This document shows, in pieces, positions 8,337 to 16,707 of a DNA stretch of 64,000 bases. The notes under the pieces were generated by a model that had not been told where the DNA came from, ran no database searches, and saw only the letters and a program-made list of their open reading frames with translations. The DNA comes from CAZFER01 sp964517495 (GTDB lineage: Bacteria > Hinthialibacterota > Hinthialibacteria > Hinthialibacterales > Hinthialibacteraceae). Location: assembly GCA_964517495.1 (NCBI GenBank), contig CAZFER010000028.1, positions 1-64,000 of the forward strand, in the 5' to 3' direction. Both the position numbers and the translations under genes were made by a program. Within the stretch, counting starts at the first letter, position 1, and each line of letters begins with the position of its first letter.

Positions 8337-11300
8337 TTATTTCTGCCCCAAACAGATGATTTTGTGGTCTTCTGTTACAATATAGAGTCGACCATCCGTG
8401 GCTATCATTCCATCGAAAGCGGGCATGGTTTTCATTTCATATTCATGCAATCTTTCACCATCATCAGCAGACACAACCCATAATCGGCTTCCCTGACGGC
8501 CTTCAAAGGCTGCCAATGGATCCTGTTCCGGTGCAATATCCGGTGGTCCCGCAAGGAATAACCGCTGGCCAGCCAACACCATCGCCTTAACACGTATTGG
8601 AATTTTTGTTGACCATATTTTGGGTGCAGACCGGGAAAATCCCTCGCTTTTATCCCGGCCTATGGCATGGGGTAATAAAACCGGTTCGGTGTTAACCGCG
8701 TCGGCAAACAATTCATAACCGCTGCCAATTGTATATTCTGGACTATGGCCATGCCGTTTAGTAAATACTTTAACTCCATAAACTCGTGCTTCATCAAAGA
8801 CCAATATCTGTCCGGATTTTGAACCCCGATAGGAAAAGTAAAATCCGGGCCAACGCCGGCTATACGTCCAGTAGCTGCGATTAAACCATGTTTTATCAAG
8901 GAATCCATCGTTGCACATTAAATGTAATCCCACATCATAATCACCCATGCGTGTCACACGTTTCATCTCTTTACGGGTGAGATCAGGTCCAAGTCGTTCA
9001 TGATACATATAAAGATCTTCGCCATCACTCACGAGAATATCCGTGCGCGTTCCCTCCATATCAAAAGGACGTCCAATGTCGTTATTCACATCGGGGGGAT
9101 CACTCTTGATTCGGGTTTTGTGCAAAATCTCTCCCGATTGAGGATCAAGCGCATAAGCATAAATTCCACCATCCAGATACGAGGAATGCCCTGCCGTAAA
9201 ATAGACTTTGTTGTTCTGCACAACCACACTCCCATGAACCGGCCAGGCGGATTCGAGTTGATCAAAGGCCATAATTCGTCGTTCATAAGGGGCCGCCTGA
9301 AAACGCCATACCAATTGGCCATCTGAAGCTCGCAGGCAATAAACCCTGCCATCACTCGAACCAAATAGTATCAGCCCTTTATACAGTGTAGGCGATGAAT
9401 CGATCCTGCCATCCGCGGTAAATTCCCAATAGGGTTCCCCACTTTTTGCATCCAGCGCATAAATGGTGTGTGTATCTTCACATGCAACAAAAATCCGTCC
9501 ATCCGCAGCCACGGGTTGGGTAAGAGGTCCATCCAATTTTGTTTCCCATAAATGAGTCAATTGGACAGGAACTTCCGATCGCACAGAGCCACTGCGCTGT
9601 GCATCATGACGATAATGGGACCACTCTTCTTCCCCAATATCTTCTTGAACCTTGAGTGAATTCCATGCCGAGCCCTGCACCAATCGCTGATTATCAGGAA
9701 TAGCTTTCCAAGAGTGTTTGAGATCATATCCGCTCATGACGTTAAATCCCGTCAGTATGACACCACCATAGCAAAAACATTGATGGGGAGGCATATAAAG
9801 CAATCCATTGGCGGGAACAAAGCCATGCCGGCAGGAAGCACGCAGCCAATCCTGACGCATATGAGTGTCATCCATTAAATCAACAAATTCCACTCCTCGT
9901 TTGTTTTGCAATATAAAACGCTCGGTGGCTTTTCCGCGATAACATCGAGGATGATGCCCTGGCGAAAGGATATTTTTCACACTTAACCGTTTTTTTTCTT
10001 CCCCAGTTCGAGGATCCAGGCCAACACAAACAAAAGGAAAAGAGGCCCACGCCACATTCCTACCTGGTGAATGACTCACATCCACCCAGATTAAATTTTG
10101 AGCGCCGAATAAATCTTCTCCACTTCGCGGACCGCTCCAAAGATGTTTACCTGATTCAGCATCAAATCCTTGTAAACCGTTCCTTGCCGATACAATCACT
10201 GAACCGTTATAAATCAAAAGATGTTGCCCAGAATTACAGGACGCACGCCATTTTTCTTCGCCATCCTCCAAATTAAGCGTTACAATCTCATTACCATTAT
10301 GGTAGTAAACATATCCATTCTTTGTAGCTAAAGATTCATCCCTCACCTCTTTGACAGATTTCTTCCACAGTTCCTGGCCCGTTTTCCCATCGAAAACGAT
10401 GATAGATTTGCCATTTTGTTTCGAACGCCGAGCAAGTGTTTTATTATGTAAATAAATGATGGCCATGCCTTGATCGACAACCATCTCCTGGGCATGGTCT
10501 GTATCTTTAAATGTACGTAAGATTTTACCTGTCGGCCCGTCTAGCACAGATACAGGTTTTTCGTTTCCAAGAGAGGTGTAAACCAGTTCCCCATCCGCGA
10601 CAAGAAGACGCTGAAGCGTTTGCCCTTGAGACACATCGCGTTTCCAAAGAAGTTTTCCGTTAAACGCATCGCGTGCCACCAGCCGCCATTGGGGAGGAAC
10701 ACCACGTGGCTGACCGATGATTCCTTCATCGACAATAAAAAAAATACGCCCCTTTGCAGTGACCAGACAGGTTATGCTTGATGCAAATTCATGGCTACGG
10801 CACCACATAGGCCCGTTTTTCCATTGCATACGCTTTGGTGGCATGACCCGCTTATCCTGGGCAACCGCGTTATTATCAGGTCCGTGCAAATAATGCGTCC
10901 ATTCATCAATTTCATTCTGTTTTTGTTTGATTATTTGATTCCATGTATTACCATCCTTATAATAAGCAATCCCTTGGGGAACAAGCACTCTCATTATTTC
11001 CTCGCGAGATAAATCGCCCATTTCATCAACAATCAGCAAGTTGACCAAATTATCCGCATACGGCAAACGATAGCCTTGCCAATGTTCCACGGAAACCTTG
11101 CCATACAAATCTAGCGATTTGAGATAATGCCGAGCTTGCGTTATTTCATTCGCATTGGTGTCCAGACCATGAACCAAGTATCGATCATTAATATAAAAAT
11201 TTGAGGTCCATTCCCCATTATCGCATCCGACATGAACAATTAATCCACCAGAAATCCCTGCTTTTTCCAATAGGTTTCCAACATCGATAGGGTCAGCTCG

Positions 11301-11384
11301 AATCTCAATCAATGCTGCATAATTAATGAGATTAACGAAAGTGAAGATAGATATCCACTTTAAAAAATTCTTTTGCCAAAACAT
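8337..11384 (-). CDS. Exported protein: methyltransferase-like domain fused to PQQ-like beta-propeller (paralogue)
   Basis: The architecture matches the + strand protein at 3391: signal peptide (about 1-30), methyltransferase-like segment with GGLIVHVGCDNGEW at about 46-59, the joining motif NEIDEWTHYLHGPDNNAVA, then PQQ-like blades (IYALDAKSGEPYWEF, VYCLRASDGQLVWRF). The C terminus ends like its paralogue (MPAFDGMIATDGRLYIVTED). The start at 11384 is chosen because GAGAGGAATTATT precedes it; an upstream in-frame codon at 11495 would add 37 residues that fit neither a signal peptide nor the paralogue. The glycine loop is kept, but other methyltransferase motifs are weak, so catalysis is uncertain. 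It is the first gene of the minus-strand unit 11384 to 6796. Confidence 0.8.
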   Translation of the reverse strand: MFWQKNFLKWISIFTFVNLINYAALIEIRADPIDVGNLLEKAGISGGLIVHVGCDNGEWTSNFYINDRYLVHGLDTNANEITQARHYLKSLDLYGKVSVEHWQGYRLPYADNLVNLLIVDEMGDLSREEIMRVLVPQGIAYYKDGNTWNQIIKQKQNEIDEWTHYLHGPDNNAVAQDKRVMPPKRMQWKNGPMWCRSHEFASSITCLVTAKGRIFFIVDEGIIGQPRGVPPQWRLVARDAFNGKLLWKRDVSQGQTLQRLLVADGELVYTSLGNEKPVSVLDGPTGKILRTFKDTDHAQEMVVDQGMAIIYLHNKTLARRSKQNGKSIIVFDGKTGQELWKKSVKEVRDESLATKNGYVYYHNGNEIVTLNLEDGEEKWRASCNSGQHLLIYNGSVIVSARNGLQGFDAESGKHLWSGPRSGEDLFGAQNLIWVDVSHSPGRNVAWASFPFVCVGLDPRTGEEKKRLSVKNILSPGHHPRCYRGKATERFILQNKRGVEFVDLMDDTHMRQDWLRASCRHGFVPANGLLYMPPHQCFCYGGVILTGFNVMSGYDLKHSWKAIPDNQRLVQGSAWNSLKVQEDIGEEEWSHYRHDAQRSGSVRSEVPVQLTHLWETKLDGPLTQPVAADGRIFVACEDTHTIYALDAKSGEPYWEFTADGRIDSSPTLYKGLILFGSSDGRVYCLRASDGQLVWRFQAAPYERRIMAFDQLESAWPVHGSVVVQNNKVYFTAGHSSYLDGGIYAYALDPQSGEILHKTRIKSDPPDVNNDIGRPFDMEGTRTDILVSDGEDLYMYHERLGPDLTRKEMKRVTRMGDYDVGLHLMCNDGFLDKTWFNRSYWTYSRRWPGFYFSYRGSKSGQILVFDEARVYGVKVFTKRHGHSPEYTIGSGYELFADAVNTEPVLLPHAIGRDKSEGFSRSAPKIWSTKIPIRVKAMVLAGQRLFLAGPPDIAPEQDPLAAFEGRQGSRLWVVSADDGERLHEYEMKTMPAFDGMIATDGRLYIVTEDHKIICLGQK

Positions 11385-11622
11385 AATAATTCCTCTCGTT
11401 ATACATATAAAAAAATTAATGAAATTTAGCCAAACCGAAAAAATACTATAATACAGAATGCACTTTCCTTTATTTTCCCATGTTTCTCCCTCCACGGTTA
11501 GACCGCTTTATTTCTGGCATGATAACATCAAATCCTTCTTACCAGATAGAGATTGCATGTCAATAGGAATGAATATTTAGCGATAAAAAACAGATTCAAA
11601 TGGATTTAATATTGTCTGTTGC

Positions 11623-12501
11623 TTACGGCGAAAAAAAGGCTATTAGTATTTTTGACAAAATTTGTTCACCATATTCATTGGCATGAACCACATCACGGTA
11701 AAAACGATGAGGATGAACATTCGATGATCGAATATATTCTGCCCAGGGTGTTGTCATATCCAGATAGGCACAATGCTCCTCTGCGGCAAGTTCTTTCAAT
11801 GCTTTGCCATAAGCCCCTGTCCCTGAATGACCAGCCTTGGCTAATGCATCAGGATCGCGCGGATCAACAGTGCCAAACACACCAGTGCAAAGAAGAATCT
11901 CGACATCTGGCAAGCCGGCACGTATGTGGTGTATAACCTCTCGTATACTCGCAATGTCTTTCTGGCTAATACCTCCAATAAAAACCAGATCCGGCTTTCG
12001 TGGAATAACATTCCGGGAAATTCTCTCTTCTTCTTTGTAGTGCTGGCAGCCCCCACCTCCCCGCACATAAACCGTAGCTTTTATCGCCGCTTTAGGGTAA
12101 GCCGCCTGTAATTTTGCCACCCATCCAGCGCGCATGGTATCGTTGACGATGCTATCCCCTAATGCCAACACGTGAAGTTTCCCACCTTCTGTCAGAATCT
12201 GCCGAGTACGCTGAAGGTTGCTCCAATCTTGAGAAATCTTGCGAAATTCACCCCTCGGCATTTCATTTTGAATGGTCTCAATCTGCTTTAGAGACCGGCG
12301 TGGCGATTGAAAAATGTAGTAACCTTCTTCTTTCGCTTGATTGCTTGAAGATGGTATATCAGGAGGATACTTTGCAGGTAATGCCCCTTTCCCGGGAAAA
12401 GTTACCGGAGAGTCTTTCATCATATCTGCATGGCCAGAGCCTGCAAAAAACATGATGAAAAAGGTTAATATTAAGGAAAAGGTTAATAAAATTCGTCTCA
12501 T
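11623..12501 (-). CDS. Secreted SGNH/GDSL-family hydrolase
   Basis: A signal peptide (residues 1-25, ending GSGHA) is followed by an SGNH fold. Block I has the nucleophile Ser in LALGDSIVNDT, and block V has the Asp-His pair in DVVHANEYG near the C terminus. The usual block III Asn (GxND) is replaced: the matching strand reads VFIGGISQKDI. Members of this superfamily are esterases or carbohydrate deacetylases, so a role in deacylating an extracellular polymer is plausible but unproven. It is read alone, between the PQQ operon and the tRNA gene, both on the same strand. Confidence 0.78.
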   Translation of the reverse strand: MRRILLTFSLILTFFIMFFAGSGHADMMKDSPVTFPGKGALPAKYPPDIPSSSNQAKEEGYYIFQSPRRSLKQIETIQNEMPRGEFRKISQDWSNLQRTRQILTEGGKLHVLALGDSIVNDTMRAGWVAKLQAAYPKAAIKATVYVRGGGGCQHYKEEERISRNVIPRKPDLVFIGGISQKDIASIREVIHHIRAGLPDVEILLCTGVFGTVDPRDPDALAKAGHSGTGAYGKALKELAAEEHCAYLDMTTPWAEYIRSSNVHPHRFYRDVVHANEYGEQILSKILIAFFSP

Positions 12502-12576
12502 ACTGAATTGCCCCTTTCGTTTAATGTCGGGGACGGAAGGATCATCAGCAAGTTCAGTAAATTGAAGGCATTATAG

Positions 12577-12652
12577 TGGTGAGGGAGCTGGGGCTCGAAC
12601 CCAGGACCCTCTGCTTAAAAGGCAGATGCTCTACCGACTGAGCTACTCCCCC
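12577..12652 (-). tRNA. tRNA-Lys (anticodon TTT)
   Basis: Read on the minus strand from 12652: acceptor GGGGGAG pairs with CTCCCTC, then TA, the D arm GCTC-AGTCGGTA-GAGC, anticodon stem TCTGC/GCAGA with loop CTTTTAA (anticodon TTT), T arm CTGGG-TTCGAGC-CCCAG, discriminator A and an encoded CCA (12579-12577). All four stems close, with one G-T pair in the acceptor. Confidence 0.97.
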
Positions 12653-12674
12653 ACTTTTTTTCCCGAAGAGAAAA

Positions 12675-12702
12675 AGTATAACGTTCAAAATCGATGCGGC
12701 AA
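12675..12702 (-). promoter_or_regulatory. Probable sigma-70-type promoter of tRNA-Lys
   Basis: On the minus strand, TTGCCG (12702-12697) and TATACT (12680-12675) are separated by 16 bases. The -10 box lies 22 bases before the first tRNA base, a fitting distance for a short 5' leader. Confidence 0.55.
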
Positions 12703-12727
12703 CCCTTATGTGGCCATTTTTTTAGGT

Positions 12728-13291
12728 TTATCGCCGTACAAAACGTGCGCCACCCCAATCCGCATGATCAGAATTGCTGGTATCACCGCCAATGGTTGTT
12801 TTCAAATTTAATGTTTTTATATCCCTCACATCGACAAGAATCCGCCGGGGTGCCATTTTGGGTGTCAAAATGGGTGATTCATATAATACGGTTCCATCCC
12901 CAATGACCAAAAACTGAACAGACCCTGGCTTATCATCGGTAATTTCATCATCGATGCCCACATCTGAGATAAAATGGGTATATCCACTGGGAACATTGAC
13001 GGAAATTTCAGTCTCCGCATGCACCCCAAGTCCTTTCGCATACCATTTATCCTGAATCAAGAGGCTGTTTCCATCGGTGGATTGATCCAATTGCGGCTCT
13101 TTCCATTCAAATTTGATTACATTTAAATCTTCCATATCGCTGACATAAATCTCACCTGAAGGGCTGAATATCCAGATGCAAAGCAGCACAACACAGATCA
13201 CTACAATTAATGACCATTTCAGATGCTTATGACTCGAATAATCAATACCCAGTCCAAATGATTCATTTGAAGAAGCAGGAACTTCTTTCAT
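12728..13291 (-). CDS. Membrane-anchored NPCBM-domain protein
   Basis: The protein has 187 residues. A cytoplasmic tail of about 27 residues and one membrane segment (WSLIVVICVVLLCIWIF) precede an outside-facing domain that reads as an NPCBM (novel putative carbohydrate-binding module) fold: KWYAKGLGVHAETEISVNVP, HFISDVGIDDEI, VQFLVIGDGTVLYES, and a final IGGDTSNSDHADWGGARFV. These match the family's hallmarks (GLGxHA, VGxDDE, DHADWxxAR). Its start codon overlaps the stop of the upstream membrane gene by four bases (ATGA), so the two are translationally coupled. NPCBM domains usually bind glycans; here no catalytic domain is attached. Confidence 0.8.
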   Translation of the reverse strand: MKEVPASSNESFGLGIDYSSHKHLKWSLIVVICVVLLCIWIFSPSGEIYVSDMEDLNVIKFEWKEPQLDQSTDGNSLLIQDKWYAKGLGVHAETEISVNVPSGYTHFISDVGIDDEITDDKPGSVQFLVIGDGTVLYESPILTPKMAPRRILVDVRDIKTLNLKTTIGGDTSNSDHADWGGARFVRR

Positions 13292-14091
13292 TCAACCGCC
13301 TCCCTCACCTGTTCTGATTTTTTGATCAACTTTTCATAATTAATGGATAATTTCATTCCGGCAAAATTACCTTTCATGAGGATCAATTCATCGGTTTCCG
13401 GATCAAAATTAAGATTGACATCCGCTTTACCTTTATTTTGATCTTCACCCAAATCGTCACCACCTACAAGACGATAGGTGTATTTAAGAATCACCTGATC
13501 ATTTTCGGTTTCAATCGAACCGGGGATTCCCAACCCCTTTAGAATTTTATCACGTTTTGGTGGCCGCAATACCTGTTCAGAATACACCTCGCTATCTCCA
13601 TAAACACGTCGTTTTTTGGTATCAACCTCCGCACTCCCCAATGATCGAAATGATAGCGTTAAAAAGTCTTCTGGAACAATGTATAGAAATATGGGTGAAA
13701 GGGAAATGGAATTCAATTTATCTTTTTGATTAAAACGAAAAGTGAACATAAGAGGCTTTTCTTTTTGTAGCTGGTTATCTTTAACCACTTTTTCGAAAAC
13801 ATAGGTCCAGGATTTCTTTTCTGAATGTTCTTCCTTGCGGCTGGCATCTATCTTGGCCAAATATCGAATATCCTTGCTATACAGCATCGGTTTTTTAAAA
13901 TGAAGCGTATAATGTTGATCAACTTCCACTTCGAAATAGCGGTCAAATTCTTTCAATTGATTTTTAAAAGCGAGTAGTCGCAAATATACACATCCCGATA
14001 CGAACAACAAGATTAAAACGGAGCACAATATACCCAAACCATAGTTGGTCTTTATGGCTTTGTTCTTTACTGGTTGATCTTTACCACACAT
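13288..14091 (-). CDS. Membrane or lipoprotein-like hypothetical, coupled to the NPCBM gene
   Basis: I do not recognise the family. It has 267 residues, with a hydrophobic segment at about 20-42 ending in LFVSGC, which resembles a lipobox although the preceding stretch is long for a lipoprotein signal. The remainder is predicted to be soluble and beta-rich, with many charged residues (YLAKIDASRKEEHSEKKSW, VILKYTYRLVGGDD). The gene overlaps the downstream NPCBM gene by four bases. The two products are likely partners at the cell envelope. Confidence 0.65.
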   Translation of the reverse strand: MCGKDQPVKNKAIKTNYGLGILCSVLILLFVSGCVYLRLLAFKNQLKEFDRYFEVEVDQHYTLHFKKPMLYSKDIRYLAKIDASRKEEHSEKKSWTYVFEKVVKDNQLQKEKPLMFTFRFNQKDKLNSISLSPIFLYIVPEDFLTLSFRSLGSAEVDTKKRRVYGDSEVYSEQVLRPPKRDKILKGLGIPGSIETENDQVILKYTYRLVGGDDLGEDQNKGKADVNLNFDPETDELILMKGNFAGMKLSINYEKLIKKSEQVREAVE

Positions 14092-14263
14092 AAATAAACA
14101 CCTTTAGACAATGTCATCTCATATTAAGTTTTGCTATTCTCATTCGTCAACATGAATAATCAATCTCTTTAGGCTTTTCAAATAGGGTGAAGCATGATTA
14201 GACTATGCTAATATAGTATAATTCATCAATTTTGAGTACGTTTGGATAAAAGAGGAAAATAGA

Positions 14264-14632
14264 ATGAACGAAACCATTACCGCCAAAAAACATGTTGTGC
14301 GCCGGCTCGATGAAGTGGAACCGACTCCCTGCCCTTGTGGCAGCAGTACGCGTTTGTTGACTGCTCCCAGCTCTCCAGAGGTGGGTTTACACGTCACCCA
14401 TATTCAGGATTCCAAAAAGCATTATCACAAAAACACCACCGAAGCCTATTATATCCTGGAAGGGCATGGCTATCTCGAAATCGATGACGAAACGGTTGAA
14501 GTATCACCTGGCACCAGCGTATTAATACCTAAAGGCACTCCACATCGCGGCTATGGTGATTTCAAAACCATCGTTGTTTGTGTCCCCGCATTTGACGCCA
14601 GCGATGAATATCTCGTCGACGAACAAGAATAG
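14264..14632 (+). CDS. Small single-domain cupin protein
   Basis: The 122-residue protein carries both cupin motifs: KHYHKNTTEAYYILEGHG (motif 1, with two His and Glu as metal ligands) and VLIPKGTPHRGYGD (motif 2, with the third His). An N-terminal CPCG pair (residues about 23-26) is extra. GAGGAAAA precedes the start. Such proteins are metal-dependent isomerases, dioxygenases or sugar-binding regulators; the sequence alone does not say which. It converges with the phosphatase-like gene, with 25 bases between the stops. Confidence 0.8.
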   Translation: MNETITAKKHVVRRLDEVEPTPCPCGSSTRLLTAPSSPEVGLHVTHIQDSKKHYHKNTTEAYYILEGHGYLEIDDETVEVSPGTSVLIPKGTPHRGYGDFKTIVVCVPAFDASDEYLVDEQE

Positions 14633-14657
14633 CCAATTTTCTCAAATTCTCGATGTT

Positions 14658-16484
14658 TCAGGGCTTAAGGCGAATTTGATCAATCAATTCACCGGTAAAG
14701 CCGTAAACATACAAAATCACATTGGGGCCATCCACATCGAGAAGAAGATAGTTGGTTTGTGTACTAAATGAGCGCACCAGGTTTGACCAGGGGACGCTTT
14801 TGTTCTGAGCATAGAAAGGTGCCCCTGCGCCACCGGATACAATATGCCAGACCGGTGAATCAAAGTCCGCATTCACGGTTGAATCAATCAACGTGCAACT
14901 GAAGTTATGCTCATCTCCAAAAACGCCCGCACAGGCTTTTCCTGTTGCAACAAAGGCCTTCCAAATTTCATCGCGCCGCTTGACCACGTATCGACGGTCA
15001 ATACCCTTATTATCTTTTGGATATCCCCCGGAATACCACATGGCGTCATGAACATGTCCGCCGTTGGGAAACATGGGCTCCTGGGCGAGCAAAAAGAGAT
15101 GTTGGATGGATGAGTCATTTGCCGAGGATTGAAAGACCTGTTTCAACCATTCAAATTGCTTGTCGAGCACATAGCCTTCAAGATTGGCGCCATATTTTTC
15201 CGGCTGGCTGCACCACCAATAGTTATTGTTCATCACCACAAAACGGCAATGGGCATAGTCAAAATAGTAGACATTTTCATCATACGTGGGAGCACCATCC
15301 GTTTCGGATTCTGGACCGTTAGTGGGATTAACAAACGCCTCAGCGAAAAGCGCTTCGGCACTCTCATCCCCTTCTTTATCCAGTGATACCAAGGCCCCTA
15401 ATTCATCGGCATATACGTCAATCAGTGCTTCATGGTTTCCCATTATTTCATAAATGGGAAGGTAATGCCCAGCAGGTTCCACCGATTTTTTAAATGCGTT
15501 CAGTTGCATTTCAAAATCCAAAACGCTGGTGGTATAACCGTTGATCAAGTCCCCTGTATGAATGATAAAATCAGCCCCTTTGTTAAACGCATCATTGGTA
15601 AACCGTTCCATCACCTTAAAATTCACTCCCTCATACGAGCGTTCTCCACCACCAACGCCTTCGCGGCTGTCCCCCATGGTGGCAAATCGGAATTTGGATA
15701 GATTCCTGGCGGGAGTGCAGAAAAAGTGTTCACGTGTTTCACTCTGCAGGTCATTATGAACAATCTCAATTCGATAAACGTACTTTTTACCGGGTTCCAA
15801 ATCACTAATCTCAAGTTCATGATGTGTTCGTTGTTCATTACCCGTTGAATAGGAATGTGTTCCTACATACGCATTTCCTGTTGTGGCAAGATCAGTATCC
15901 CAAGATAATATGGCGCTGGTTTCAGTTACTTGATCCACAAACGGCCCTTCGATCACGGTGGGAATCCGTTTATCCCCACGAAATGCAAAGCGCGAATCAA
16001 AGAAATAAGACCGTGAGCTATGAGGATTGTAAACCTCTAATCGATAGACAACCACACCGCCATCTTTTTCTTTCATCCCTGTCGCGTCCACATTTTCTTG
16101 CATCAAATCCGCAAGGTTTATAGTAATGGAGTGTTCTTGTACAAGCTCATCCATTCGTTCTCTCGCTGTTTTCCGATAACGTGCCTGAGGCAAGACTTGA
16201 TCAGGCTGATACGTGCCATAATAAACAGTGGCAGCAGGACACGCCATTTCGGTCTTAAACGATAGGGTGGCAAGGTATTTTTCCAATATCTCTATCTCTG
16301 GCGTGCCTACGAAAACCAATGCATTTCGTTCTTTCTTGGTCATGGTGGAAGGCATTTGCGGCTTCTCTCCAACCTTGCCACGATAGGAAAGGATGTTCTC
16401 ACACGCATACACAAATGGAACAACGATCAAACAGCATAAGATAACGATGTTAAAGTAGATTATATTTGGGCATTTTTTAAACAT
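14658..16484 (-). CDS. Secreted purple-acid-phosphatase-like metallophosphoesterase
   Basis: A signal peptide (MFKKC to FVYA, about 27 residues) precedes an N-terminal region, a fibronectin-III-like domain typical of purple acid phosphatases (TETSAILSWDTDLATTGNAY, about 190-260), then the metallophosphoesterase core. Metal-ligand motifs are MGDSREG (about 270), IIHTGDLING (about 310), IMGNHEALID (about 350) and VFGDEHNFSC (about 524). The last motif is GDEHN where the family usually shows GHxH. The start at 16484 follows AAGGAG; the in-frame codon at 16553 lacks one. It probably removes phosphate from extracellular phosphoesters; substrate unknown. Confidence 0.82.
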   Translation of the reverse strand: MFKKCPNIIYFNIVILCCLIVVPFVYACENILSYRGKVGEKPQMPSTMTKKERNALVFVGTPEIEILEKYLATLSFKTEMACPAATVYYGTYQPDQVLPQARYRKTARERMDELVQEHSITINLADLMQENVDATGMKEKDGGVVVYRLEVYNPHSSRSYFFDSRFAFRGDKRIPTVIEGPFVDQVTETSAILSWDTDLATTGNAYVGTHSYSTGNEQRTHHELEISDLEPGKKYVYRIEIVHNDLQSETREHFFCTPARNLSKFRFATMGDSREGVGGGERSYEGVNFKVMERFTNDAFNKGADFIIHTGDLINGYTTSVLDFEMQLNAFKKSVEPAGHYLPIYEIMGNHEALIDVYADELGALVSLDKEGDESAEALFAEAFVNPTNGPESETDGAPTYDENVYYFDYAHCRFVVMNNNYWWCSQPEKYGANLEGYVLDKQFEWLKQVFQSSANDSSIQHLFLLAQEPMFPNGGHVHDAMWYSGGYPKDNKGIDRRYVVKRRDEIWKAFVATGKACAGVFGDEHNFSCTLIDSTVNADFDSPVWHIVSGGAGAPFYAQNKSVPWSNLVRSFSTQTNYLLLDVDGPNVILYVYGFTGELIDQIRLKP

Positions 16485-16707
16485 GGAAGCTCCTTTATTT
16501 TCCCTCTGTAATAAAAACAATAATACGAATTTTATCCTTAATCCTTTTGTCAATAAACCTTAAACCAATTTACGCGCAGACTTTTTTTGTGAAACTTTTA
16601 TTAAGAAATATAAACAAAAACAGAAGTTTATCATCACAAAACTCTAACATCTTTTTGTTAATGTATCAAACATATCAATTTATTTCATTTCGAAAGGAGT
16701 TATTTGT

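Noticed and set aside
3391..11384. True PQQ-dependent dehydrogenases
   Set aside because: The blades match the PQQ-like/BamB repeat pattern, but I see no quinoprotein dehydrogenase active-site set (vicinal Cys pair, calcium Asn/Asp) and no PQQ synthesis genes.
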